Shown here piece after piece: positions 18,563 through 27,900 of a stretch of DNA of 64,000 nt (position 1 is the first letter of the stretch; each line of letters starts with the position of its first letter). Origin of the DNA: Christiangramia crocea (lineage in GTDB: Bacteria > Bacteroidota > Bacteroidia > Flavobacteriales > Flavobacteriaceae); NCBI RefSeq assembly GCF_022410465.1, contig NZ_JAJSON010000025.1, forward strand, positions 434,001 through 498,000, written 5' to 3'. A program made the position numbers and the translations under genes. The notes under the pieces are model-generated. The model saw only the letters and a list, made by a program, of their open reading frames with translations, had not been told where the DNA came from and ran no database searches.

Positions 18563-20776
18563 ATGAGTAAAACGATCATTATTTCCAACCGACTACCACT
18601 TCAAATTTCCATTGAAAACAACCATCTAGATGTAACTCCGAGCGTAGGAGGACTTGCAACTGGCTTGAAATCATTCCATAAGGATGGAGATAGTATCTGG
18701 ATAGGATGGCCCGGCCTTACCGAAGAAGAAATTCCAGAAAATCTTAAAGATGAAGTTCAAAAAAAGGCACGTGAGGAAAATTGTGTAGCTGTACATCTCA
18801 CTTCTGATGAAATTGATGGTTTCTACTATGGATTCAGTAACCGTACTATCTGGCCGCTTTTCCATTATTTTATGGAGTATACTGAGTCTGATGACCAGTT
18901 CTGGAAATCATACCAGGAGGTGAACCAAAAATATGCTGACGAGATCCTTGAACATTATGAAGATGGTGATGTGATCTGGGTACATGACTACCAGTTACTC
19001 CTTGTTCCTAAAATGATCAGGGAAAAAGCACCCGAGGCGGTTATAGGTTTCTTTAATCATATTCCTTTTCCTTCCTACGAGGTTTTCAGAACATTACCAT
19101 GGAGGGAAAAAGTTCTTGAAGGTGTACTGGGTACAGATCTAATTGGCTTTCATACTTACGATTATGAACGTCATTTTCTAAGTTCTGTAAGCCGTATCTT
19201 AAGACACCAGGTGGATTTTAATGAAGTTACCCTCCCGGACAGGATTGTGAAGGTGGATTCATTCCCAATGGGGATCGATTATAAGAAATTTGAACAGGCA
19301 GCATTAGATCATTTTAAAAGCACTTCCGAAAATCAGTCAGAACTTCAACGCAGGTTGGACCACCATCTGGAAGCCACTCCGGAAGCTAAGATGATCCTGA
19401 GTATAGACAGACTGGATTATACCAAGGGAATTGCGCATCGAATTAGGGCTTATGAGTATTTTCTTGATAAGAACCCTGAATATATTGAAAAGGTAAGACT
19501 GGTTATGCTTGCTGTTCCTTCACGCTCCAATGTGCCTCAATACAGGAGGCTGAAGCGGGAGGTCGATGAGTTGGTTGGTAGGATCAACGGGAAATTCTCT
19601 ACGGTAAGCTGGACTCCCATCTGGTATTTTTATCGTTCTATGCCTTTTGAAAATCTTATTGATCTTTATACCACATGTGAGATCGCTTTACTGACGCCTA
19701 TACGTGACGGTATGAACCTTGTTGCCAAAGAATATGTTGCTACCAGGACCGATCGTACCGGCGTACTTATTCTTAGTGAAATGGCTGGTGCGGCCCATGA
19801 AATGAACGAGGCATTAATCATTAATCCGAATAATTTCGAACAGGTGGCTGAAGCCCTAAAAACTGCCTTCCACATGCCCAAAGAAGAACAGATGGAAAGG
19901 AATAAAATGCTTCAGAAGAGACTTAGAAGGTACAGCGTGGAAAAATGGGCCCAGGACTTCATGAAAGCCCTCAGAGGTACAAAAGAGAACAGAGATAGCT
20001 TCAAAGCGACCAGGATCACCTCTGAAATTTCAGAAGAGATCATGGAGCAATTCAAAAAAGCCAAAAAGAAGATACTTTTCATAGATTATGACGGAACCCT
20101 GGTGAATTTTGTAAATAAACCCGAAGATGCCGAACCAGATGCCGACTTAAAGGAACTGATAAGAACCCTGAATTCTTCCGAAGATACCCATGTTATACTC
20201 ATAAGTGGTAGGGATAAAAACACCCTCGGAAGCTGGTGGAGAGATATACCTGTGGAACTCATCTCAGAACATGGGGTATGGATGAGACAGATAGATGGCG
20301 AATGGGAACTCTCTGAAAATGTTAAAAGTGAGTGGATGGATGCCGTAAGGCCCGTGATAGAGAATTTCGTTGACCGTACTCCCGGTACCTTCATTGAGGA
20401 AAAAAACTATTCTCTTGCCTGGCATTATCGTAAAGCCGACCCTCAACTTGGAGAGATTCGAGCCAATGAATTGAGCAATGTTCTTAAAGAGCTTATTTCC
20501 AACCGTGGTTTAAGTGTTCTTGAAGGAAACAAAGTTCTGGAAATAAAAAGTAGTGATGTAAATAAAGGAAAGGCCTGTACCAAGAAACTTGTCGGTGAGA
20601 ACTATGACTTTATTTTTGCAATTGGGGATGACTGGACAGATGAATACATGTTTCAGGAATTGCCTGAGACTGCCTATACGGTAAAGGTAGGGATCAGAAA
20701 AACCAGTGCAAGATACTATGTGGAAGGTACTCCCAAAGTGAGAACCCTGCTGGAAAAATTCCGGGATAATTTGTAG
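18563..20776 (+). CDS. Bifunctional trehalose-6-phosphate synthase / trehalose-phosphatase
   Basis: A 737-residue fusion making trehalose from UDP-glucose and glucose-6-phosphate. Residues 1 to ~470 are the GT20 synthase (OtsA), with SNRLPLQ, the early VGGLATGL loop, WVHDYQLLLVPKMIR, the substrate-binding DRLDYTKGI and DGMNLVAKEY. Residues ~495-737 are the HAD-type phosphatase (OtsB), with FIDYDGTLVNF (nucleophilic Asp) and AIGDDWTDEYMF (metal-binding Asp). The fused form is the usual one in Bacteroidota. It is divergent from the GH15 gene and close to MscS and YtxH genes, which suits an osmoprotection locus. Confidence 0.95.
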   Translation: MSKTIIISNRLPLQISIENNHLDVTPSVGGLATGLKSFHKDGDSIWIGWPGLTEEEIPENLKDEVQKKAREENCVAVHLTSDEIDGFYYGFSNRTIWPLFHYFMEYTESDDQFWKSYQEVNQKYADEILEHYEDGDVIWVHDYQLLLVPKMIREKAPEAVIGFFNHIPFPSYEVFRTLPWREKVLEGVLGTDLIGFHTYDYERHFLSSVSRILRHQVDFNEVTLPDRIVKVDSFPMGIDYKKFEQAALDHFKSTSENQSELQRRLDHHLEATPEAKMILSIDRLDYTKGIAHRIRAYEYFLDKNPEYIEKVRLVMLAVPSRSNVPQYRRLKREVDELVGRINGKFSTVSWTPIWYFYRSMPFENLIDLYTTCEIALLTPIRDGMNLVAKEYVATRTDRTGVLILSEMAGAAHEMNEALIINPNNFEQVAEALKTAFHMPKEEQMERNKMLQKRLRRYSVEKWAQDFMKALRGTKENRDSFKATRITSEISEEIMEQFKKAKKKILFIDYDGTLVNFVNKPEDAEPDADLKELIRTLNSSEDTHVILISGRDKNTLGSWWRDIPVELISEHGVWMRQIDGEWELSENVKSEWMDAVRPVIENFVDRTPGTFIEEKNYSLAWHYRKADPQLGEIRANELSNVLKELISNRGLSVLEGNKVLEIKSSDVNKGKACTKKLVGENYDFIFAIGDDWTDEYMFQELPETAYTVKVGIRKTSARYYVEGTPKVRTLLEKFRDNL

Positions 20777-20914
20777 ATAAACATCATTGTTAAAATTATT
20801 GGCAATTCCTCAGAAAGTTTAAAAATACATTAACTAGCTCAGTGTGGCATCAGGTATTTTTCTGCTTAATTTTATCTTATGAATTTAAATCGAACCAATT
20901 TAAAACCAAATTCT

Positions 20915-21202
20915 ATGAAATCAGGAAAATTGTTAGTAGGGCTTCTATCAGGAGCGGTTGCTGGAGCAGTTGCAGGTATACTGTTTGCACCCAAAAAAGG
21001 TAAAGATACAAGAAAGGCTATCTCCCAAAAAGGAGATGATTATATCAAAGGAGCAAATAAAAGTATCCATGATTTTACCGATTCTATCAACCATAAAGTT
21101 GAAGCACTGAAGGCCAAAACAAAAGCCAATTTGGCCAGTACCAAATCTAAAGAAAAAATCAACGAGGCTAAGGCAGAAATGCATGAGATGAAAGCCAGTT
21201 AA
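20915..21202 (+). CDS. YtxH domain-containing small membrane protein
   Basis: The protein has 95 residues from the ATG at 20915. An upstream ATG at 20879 would add 12 polar residues before the signal-like segment. A glycine/alanine-rich membrane helix (VGLLSGAVAGAVAGILFAP) is followed by KKGKDTRK and a basic, helical tail, the standard YtxH layout. YtxH-family proteins accumulate under general or osmotic stress, but their molecular role is unknown. It follows the trehalose synthase gene by 138 bases and has its own strong terminator. Confidence 0.82.
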   Translation: MKSGKLLVGLLSGAVAGAVAGILFAPKKGKDTRKAISQKGDDYIKGANKSIHDFTDSINHKVEALKAKTKANLASTKSKEKINEAKAEMHEMKAS

Positions 21203-21223
21203 TTTATAACAAATTGATTATAG

Positions 21224-21261
21224 ATAAGACCCCGGGAGTTTCCCGGGGTCTTATTTTTTTA
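21224..21261 (+). terminator. Rho-independent terminator after the YtxH gene
   Basis: A perfect 14-bp GC-rich stem (21224-21237 with 21241-21254) closes on a 3-base loop and is followed by a T run. It is one of the strongest terminators in the window. Confidence 0.93.
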
Positions 21262-21309
21262 TATATCCCCGAAACTTACGTATTTTAGGAAGCTAATAAA
21301 TACAAAACC

Positions 21310-22665
21310 ATGAATAGATTTTTCCCCCGATTTACCTTTATTCTTATTGCTTTACTGACCTTGAATATTTCCATTCATGCCCAGGATACCGATCAACGCC
21401 TTTATGAAATTATAGAAAAGGTTTCGGCAGATAGTATTGAGCATGATATTAAAAAACTTGCCGGATTTGGAACAAGAAATACTTTTAGTGATACAGTTTC
21501 TGATACCCGCGGTATTGGAGCCGCAAGAAGATGGATAAAGTCTGAATTTGAGGATATCTCCAATAAATGTGATAATTGCCTTGATGTTTTCTATCAGAAG
21601 GATTATGTGACTCCCGAAGACGGTGAGCGAATTCCAAAAGAAGCATGGGTGGTCAACGTCGTGGCGATCCAAAAAGGTACCAGATACCCTAACCGCTATG
21701 TGATTATGAGCGGGGACATAGATTCCAGGGCTAGCAATACTATGGATTTTACTACCGATGCTCCCGGTGCCAATGATAATGCCAGCGGAATGGCTGGTAC
21801 TATTGAAGCTGCAAGGGTGCTTTCTCAGTACGATTTTGAAAGTAGTATCATTTATGTTGGACTTTCGGGTGAAGAACAGGGATTGTTTGGCGGAAAAGGT
21901 CTAGCCGAATATGCCAAAAAGAATGGCTGGGATATTATAGGTATATTAAATAATGACATGATTGGTAATATTGAAGGCGTAGATGGAGTGATAGACAATC
22001 GAAGTTTCAGAATATTTTCAGAACCCGTCCCTCCTACCGAAACAGAACAGGAAAGGAGAATGCGAAGGTTCTATGGAGGTGAGGTAGACGGAATTTCCCG
22101 TCAGCTGGCCCGGTATATTCATAAGAATGTAGAAACCTATATGCCGGAGATGAACCCTATGATGATCTATCGTCTTGACAGGTTTGGACGTGGCGGTCAT
22201 CACCGACCGTTTAACGATATGGGTTTTGCTGGCGTAAGGATCATGGAAGCCCACGAGAACTATAACCGGCAGCATCAGAATATAAGGACCGAGAACGGGA
22301 TCAAATATGGGGATGTTATTGAAGGGGTTAATTTTGATTATGCTAAGAAATTAACGGCTGTAAACGCCATCAATCTTGCAAGCCTTGCCTGGGCTCCACC
22401 GGCTCCTGAAAAAGTAGAGATAGGTGGTATTGTAGAACCAAGCACCAGGTTGAGATGGGAACCGGTTGAAGGAGATATTGCCGGATATAAGATCTACTGG
22501 AGAGATACCACGGCTCCTCAATGGCAACATTCAAGATTTGTAAAAAATGTTACCGAATTCACTTTGGAAGGTATTGTTATAGATAACTATTTATTTGGAG
22601 TTGCAACGGTTGGTAAAAACGGTCACGAAAGCCTGGTTGTTTTTCCTTCAGGCACCTTCAGATAA
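21310..22665 (+). CDS. Secreted M28 family metallopeptidase with Fn3-like C-terminus
   Basis: A 451-residue exported zinc aminopeptidase-like protein. Residues 1-24 are a signal peptide (ending ...ISIHAQ). The M28 zinc-site motifs follow the family order: SGDIDSR in place of the usual first-ligand histidine motif, APGANDNASG (bridging Asp), GLSGEEQGLFG (catalytic and ligand Glu), NNDMIGN (Asp) and a late HHRPF/EAHENYNRQHQ histidine region. The last ~85 residues resemble a fibronectin type III domain (RLRWEPVEGDIAGYKIYW). It probably degrades peptides in the periplasm or outside the cell. The dienelactone-hydrolase gene follows 15 bases later, so the two are likely co-transcribed. Confidence 0.88.
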   Translation: MNRFFPRFTFILIALLTLNISIHAQDTDQRLYEIIEKVSADSIEHDIKKLAGFGTRNTFSDTVSDTRGIGAARRWIKSEFEDISNKCDNCLDVFYQKDYVTPEDGERIPKEAWVVNVVAIQKGTRYPNRYVIMSGDIDSRASNTMDFTTDAPGANDNASGMAGTIEAARVLSQYDFESSIIYVGLSGEEQGLFGGKGLAEYAKKNGWDIIGILNNDMIGNIEGVDGVIDNRSFRIFSEPVPPTETEQERRMRRFYGGEVDGISRQLARYIHKNVETYMPEMNPMMIYRLDRFGRGGHHRPFNDMGFAGVRIMEAHENYNRQHQNIRTENGIKYGDVIEGVNFDYAKKLTAVNAINLASLAWAPPAPEKVEIGGIVEPSTRLRWEPVEGDIAGYKIYWRDTTAPQWQHSRFVKNVTEFTLEGIVIDNYLFGVATVGKNGHESLVVFPSGTFR

Positions 22666-22680
22666 TCAATCCTCGATATT

Positions 22681-23532
22681 ATGAAAAACTCAAAACTGTA
22701 CTTTATTTTATTGCTGAGCATCAGCCTGATGTTTTCCTGTAAGAATAACAGGGAACAAAAAGAGGTAAAAACTGAAACCCTGGAAAAGGCTACCGGTAAA
22801 TCGACCGAAACCGGTGAACTATCCCAATCTCCCAGGCATCATGAATGGGTAAGTCTTTCTCATGAAGATCGGGAATTTGAGGCTTTCGTTGTCTATCCCG
22901 AAAGTGATGAAAAAACAAAATCTGTGATCGTGATCCATGAAAACCGGGGTCTTAATGACTGGGCAAGGTTATTTGCAGATAAACTGGCAGCCCAGGGATA
23001 TCTCGTAATCGCTCCCGACCTTATTTCAAATACGGTAGAAGGAAAAAAACGTACTACAGATTTTGAGAATCCCGATGCTGCAAGAACAGCGATATACGAT
23101 CTTGATAAGGATCAGGTCACGGCCGATCTTAATGCAGCGTATGAGTATATAAAGAACGATGCTGCTTCGACGGGAGAGGTGGCCGTGGTTGGTTTTTGCT
23201 GGGGTGGTTCCCAGACTTTCAGGTATGCTACCAATAATCCTAATATAACTTCGGCACATGTCTTCTATGGAACAGGGCCTTCAGAGGCTGCTTTAATAGA
23301 ACAGATTTCAGCTCCTGTCTATGGATATTATGGAGGAAATGACAACCGGGTTAATTCAACTATCGAGGATACAGAGAAATTGATGAAAGAAGCCGGTAAA
23401 ACCTATGAATATGAGATTTACGAAAATGCGGGGCATGCTTTTATGAGAAGTGGTCACGAGCCCGATGCTCAGCAGGGGAATAAAAATGCTCATGATAAGG
23501 CCTGGAAAAGACTGCTTGAATTACTGAAATAA
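22681..23532 (+). CDS. Dienelactone hydrolase family lipoprotein
   Basis: A 283-residue alpha/beta hydrolase with an N-terminal lipoprotein signal (LLLSISLMFSCKNN), so it is probably anchored in the envelope. Catalytic features match dienelactone hydrolase: a glutamate in VIHENRGLNDW, a nucleophilic cysteine in VGFCWGGSQTF, an aspartate in YYGGNDNRVN and a histidine in NAGHAFMR. The Cys nucleophile distinguishes it from serine esterases. The natural substrate is unknown. It is preceded by the M28 peptidase gene and followed by a terminator. Confidence 0.88.
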   Translation: MKNSKLYFILLLSISLMFSCKNNREQKEVKTETLEKATGKSTETGELSQSPRHHEWVSLSHEDREFEAFVVYPESDEKTKSVIVIHENRGLNDWARLFADKLAAQGYLVIAPDLISNTVEGKKRTTDFENPDAARTAIYDLDKDQVTADLNAAYEYIKNDAASTGEVAVVGFCWGGSQTFRYATNNPNITSAHVFYGTGPSEAALIEQISAPVYGYYGGNDNRVNSTIEDTEKLMKEAGKTYEYEIYENAGHAFMRSGHEPDAQQGNKNAHDKAWKRLLELLK

Positions 23533-23551
23533 AAAGCATCCGATAAGATAG

Positions 23552-23582
23552 AAAAGCCCCGCCTAACAGTGGGGCTTTTTTT
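23552..23582 (+). terminator. Rho-independent terminator after the dienelactone hydrolase gene
   Basis: A stem AAAAGCCCC (23552-23560) with GGGGCTTTT (23571-23579), a 10-base loop and a T tract, 19 bases after the stop. Confidence 0.88.
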
Positions 23583-23695
23583 ATTCCCGAATATTAAACA
23601 AAACGCTAATTAACAATACTTTACACTAACCTTAGAATAAATTAGCATTGCCTATAAGTACTTTAGGTATGATCAAACCAATAAAAACTAGAGAT

Positions 23696-23905
23696 ATGGC
23701 AGATATAAGAGTTGAAAAAAAGAAACCCGTATGGCCGTGGTTATTCCTGATAATAGTGCTGGCGGTAATTATCTTCCTCTACTTCTATGGAAGTATGGAT
23801 ACTGAAGATACCGATGATACCACCATTGAAACCGAAGAGATAGATGAAGTGACAAATATTAATTCAGATTTAAAATTACTTAAAATCAAAAATATCACAG
23901 TTTAA
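23696..23905 (+). CDS. Small single-pass membrane protein, unknown function
   Basis: The protein has 69 residues from the ATG at 23696. A TTG at 23648 would extend it by 16 residues, with no signal character in the extension. A basic N-terminus (MADIRVEKKKPVWPW) is followed by one hydrophobic helix (LFLIIVLAVIIFLYFYG), then an acidic, threonine-rich stretch and a short basic end. The topology is probably cytoplasmic N-terminus and periplasmic tail. It lies 19 bases upstream of the PRC-barrel gene, so the two may form an operon. I do not recognise a family. Confidence 0.65.
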   Translation: MADIRVEKKKPVWPWLFLIIVLAVIIFLYFYGSMDTEDTDDTTIETEEIDEVTNINSDLKLLKIKNITV

Positions 23906-23924
23906 CCAAGTAAAAGACAATGTT

Positions 23925-24776
23925 ATGACCAAGAAAGAGAAACACTTGTATCAAATGAGTGAATTGAAAGGATATAAAATAAACCCAAAGGATCCTGACA
24001 TACGAGGATGGAGTGTTAAAGACCTGGATAACCGGACAATAGGGAAAGTAGATAACTTGCTTGTAAACAAGGAACTAGGAAAGGTAGTTTATGTAGATGT
24101 TGAAGTAGATCAGGCCATTATAGATGCCAATCACGATCCATATGCAGCGCATCCAGACCCCGAAGTCCATGAGTTTATAAACAAGGAAGGAGAAAATCAT
24201 ATTATTATTCCAATAGGTATGGTAAGTCTTAACAGGGATGAAAAATATGCCTTTACAGAAAGTATCAATTACCGGACATTTGCTGAGACCAAACGCTATA
24301 AATCCGGAACTAACATTAGCAGGGATTATGAACACCATGTGCTAGGTTCATATGAACGTAGAAGGAACCATCCTGAAAGAGGGCTTTCGGATGCCGAACT
24401 TAAGGAAAGAGAATTAAGAAGACGTGAAGAAGCCAGATTAGCTGATGAAAAAAGAAGAGAAAGAGAACTGGCAGATGAAGAGCGGTTACATGACCGCCCA
24501 GCCGCTACAGAAGAAGAGCGTATTAGAAGAGAAAAAACCAATCTAAAATATAGTTCTGACAGTGATAGAGGACTACGGGACGATTATGACGAAGAACGTT
24601 CCTACCGGGACGAAGTAAGGGATCTACGCCCAGAGCGCAGCCTGGACGAGAGCACTGAATGGGAAAGGGATCACAGTAGAATTCCAGATAAAGAAGCCTA
24701 CAGGAACCGTAAAAGACGTAGCGTAACAGAGGATTTTTATAATAGAAAGGAATTTCATGACCGGGATTCCAGATAA
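23925..24776 (+). CDS. PRC-barrel domain protein with long charged C-terminal tail
   Basis: A 283-residue protein. Residues ~12-125 contain a PRC-barrel (DIRGWSVKDLDNRTIGKVDNL, then VVYVDVEVDQ, then HIIIPIGMVSLN). This fold is known from the photosynthetic reaction centre H subunit and RimM, and in non-phototrophs is common in stress proteins. From ~140 to the end the sequence is almost entirely Arg, Lys, Glu and Asp, with predicted long helix segments (LKERELRRREEARLADEKRR) and disordered parts. No signal peptide or membrane segment is seen. The partner and function are unknown, and the preceding small membrane protein may anchor it. Confidence 0.8.
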   Translation: MTKKEKHLYQMSELKGYKINPKDPDIRGWSVKDLDNRTIGKVDNLLVNKELGKVVYVDVEVDQAIIDANHDPYAAHPDPEVHEFINKEGENHIIIPIGMVSLNRDEKYAFTESINYRTFAETKRYKSGTNISRDYEHHVLGSYERRRNHPERGLSDAELKERELRRREEARLADEKRRERELADEERLHDRPAATEEERIRREKTNLKYSSDSDRGLRDDYDEERSYRDEVRDLRPERSLDESTEWERDHSRIPDKEAYRNRKRRSVTEDFYNRKEFHDRDSR

Positions 24777-24793
24777 AACTGGCAATTATATCT

Positions 24794-24830
24794 ATAAAAG
24801 GGAGATCAAATTTGATCTCCCTTTTATTTT
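24794..24830. terminator. Terminator: 34-bp perfect palindrome plus T run
   Basis: Positions 24794-24827 form a perfect palindrome (17 bases per arm, with centre at ATCAAA|TTTGAT). T-rich sequence follows on the plus strand and A-rich sequence precedes it, so it could act in both directions. It ends the PRC-barrel transcript. Confidence 0.85.
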
Positions 24831-24918
24831 TATATGGATAAAGTATACTCTAATTTTTCTTTCAAAAATGGTATATTGAGGCGCTTTTAAAAAATTCATT
24901 TATACAATCAATAATTCT

Positions 24919-27900
24919 ATGCGCAAACTTTTTTTAAGTCTGTCTCTACTATTATTTACTTTTTTGGTAGTGGGACAGAATGTTGACTTATCTCTTTTAA
25001 AAAATAAGACCCCAAGAAATATTGGCCCTGCCGGTATGAGCGGCCGGGTAACATCGATCGATGTTGTTACTTCTAATCCTGACATTATGTATGTTGGTAC
25101 GGCTTCCGGAGGCTTATGGAAATCTACCAGCGGCGGAGTTAAATGGGAACCCGTTTTTGAGGACCAGGTTACTGCTTCGATAGGTTCTGTAGCTATACAG
25201 CAATCTAACCCCTCTGTAATATGGGTTGGGACCGGTGAAGGAAATCCACGTAACAGTCTGAATGGGGGATACGGTATATATAGGTCTCTTGATGGTGGCC
25301 GTACCTGGACGAATATGGGGTTAGAAGAAACCCGCCATATTCATAGGGTGGTTGTCCATCCTACAAACCCGGATATCGTATATGCTGCTGCTATAGGCTC
25401 GCCCTGGGGTGCTCATGAAGAAAGAGGAATCTATAAGACTACCGATGGAGGAAAGACCTGGAAGAAAATACTGTATGCTAATACGCTCACCGGAGCTGCT
25501 GATCTTGTAATGGATCCTAATAACCCTAATAAACTTATTGCGGCTATGTGGCAGCACAAAAGGGATCCCTGGTTTTTCAATTCTGGTGGTGAAGGCTCAG
25601 GTATGTATATAACTCACGATGGCGGAGAAACCTGGGAAGAAAGAACTTCTGACGACGGCCTGCCTGAAGGAGAGCTGGGTCGTATAGGTCTTGCTATCGC
25701 ACCGAGCGATTCCAATATCATTTATGCACTGGTAGAGTCTGAGAATAATGCATTATACAAATCTGAAGATGGAGGCTTTAGCTGGAAAATGATCAACGAT
25801 AAGGATGAGATAGGAAACCGTCCTTTCTATTACAGCGATATTTTCGTAGACCCCCAAAATCCTAATCGTTTATATTCTGTTTTTACTTATGTGAATGTAT
25901 CAGAAGATGGAGGAAAGAGTTTTGAATCCCTTATGCCAGCCTATGGGGTGGATAATGGAGTTCATCCGGATCATCATGCATGGTGGATACACCCTGAAGA
26001 TGGTAGCTTTATGATGGATGGGAATGACGGCGGACTGAATATTACCAGAGACGGCGGAAAGACATGGAGGTTCGTGACCAATCTTCCAGTTGCCCAGTTC
26101 TATCACATTGCCGTGGATAACGAATTCCCATATAACGTTTATGGCGGAATGCAGGATAACGGAAGCTGGAGAGGCCCGGCCTATGTTTGGAAATCCCAGG
26201 GAATAAGAAACTCTTACTGGCAGGAAATCTCCTTTGGAGATGGCTTTGATGTGGTTCCAGATAAGGATGACAGTCGCTATGGCTGGAGTATGAGTCAGCA
26301 GGGCTATGTTAGTCGATATGATTACGTAACAGGTAACAATTATACCGTTAAACCAACTCATTCCGATCCTGAAGTAAAACTAAGGTTCAACTGGAATTCG
26401 GCGATCAATATCGATCCTTTCGATAACAATACCCTTTATTTCGGAAGTCAGTTCGTACATAAAAGCACGGATAAAGGGCTTACCTGGGAGGTAATTTCAC
26501 CTGATCTTACTACCAATGATCCTGAAAAACAAAAACAGGAAGAAAGCGGCGGACTTACCATTGATGCTACCGGAGCTGAGAACTACACCACAATCCTGGT
26601 TATAGAACCCTCTCCCGTCGAGAAAGGAATGATGTGGGTTGGAACCGATGACGGAAAAGTTCATTATACCACAGACGGGGGTGAAAACTGGAATGATGTA
26701 TCAGGTAACCTGCCAGGACTGCCGGAAGGAAGCTGGATAGTTCAGATAAAAGCCTCTAATAAAAATAAAGGGGAAGCTTTACTGGTTGCCAATGACTACA
26801 GAAGATACAACTATGCACCTTACGCCTATCGTACCACTAATTATGGAAAGAGCTGGACCCGTATAGTCGAGGAAGGAGAAACTGAAAGCTACGCTTTAAG
26901 CATAGTGGAAGATCCTGAAGAAAAGAACCTGATGTTTCTGGGTACAGATGATGGATTATATGTTTCATTCAACGCCGGAAAAGACTGGCAGAAATACACT
27001 AACGGCTTCCCTACTGTTTCAGTAAAAGATCTGGTGATCCATCCAAGAGAGCAAGATCTGATAATTGGAACTTTCGGAAGGGCTGCATGGGTCCTGGATG
27101 ATATCAGGCCTTTCAGGGCTATTGCACGCAATCAATCTTTGCTTCAGAATAAAGTGGAATTATTTGAGCCACCTACGGCTTATCATACCGCCTATCAGCA
27201 ACCAACGGGAAGCAGGTTTGGAGCAGATGCGACTTATCACGGTGAGAATCGTCCAGGTGGTGCAAGGATATCCTATTTCATAGAAGTACCTGAAAAGGTG
27301 GAAAAAGATGCTGAAACCGATGAGAAGAACCCTAAGAAAAAGTCTAATAAGCGAGGTCGAAAAGATCGTGAAGGTGAATCCGGAGACCTAGAGCCTACAG
27401 ATAAAGATTCAGACACTACAAAAACTGAGACTGCTGAAGTTAAATGGGATTCCATTAAGCTGAATATCTATGATGGTGACCGCCTCATAAGAAGCCTTAA
27501 ACAGAAAGCTCCAGACACCGCGGGAGTACATACCATGATCTGGCGTCTTAATGAAAAGGGAGTTGACCGGCCTTCAAGAGAGATCAAGGAATCTAAAAAT
27601 GAACCTGCTGGAATAGATGTTAAGCCTGGAACATACAGGCTTGTCTTGCACTTTGGGGATAAGACTTCTGAGGAAATGATAAAAGTAGAGTCAGATCCAC
27701 GATTGAATGTTTCCAACGAAAACATTGAAGAAGCATATGCAAGCCTTAAGGAACTGGAGAAAATGACACAGACTGCAGCAGATGCAGTGACACAGCTGGT
27801 AGAAAGCAGGAACATAGCTGAAGGTTTCCAAAAAGACCTTAAGGCCCAGGAAAATGGCGAAGAAATGTTTGAAGAAGAACTGGAGGATAGCGAGGAAATC

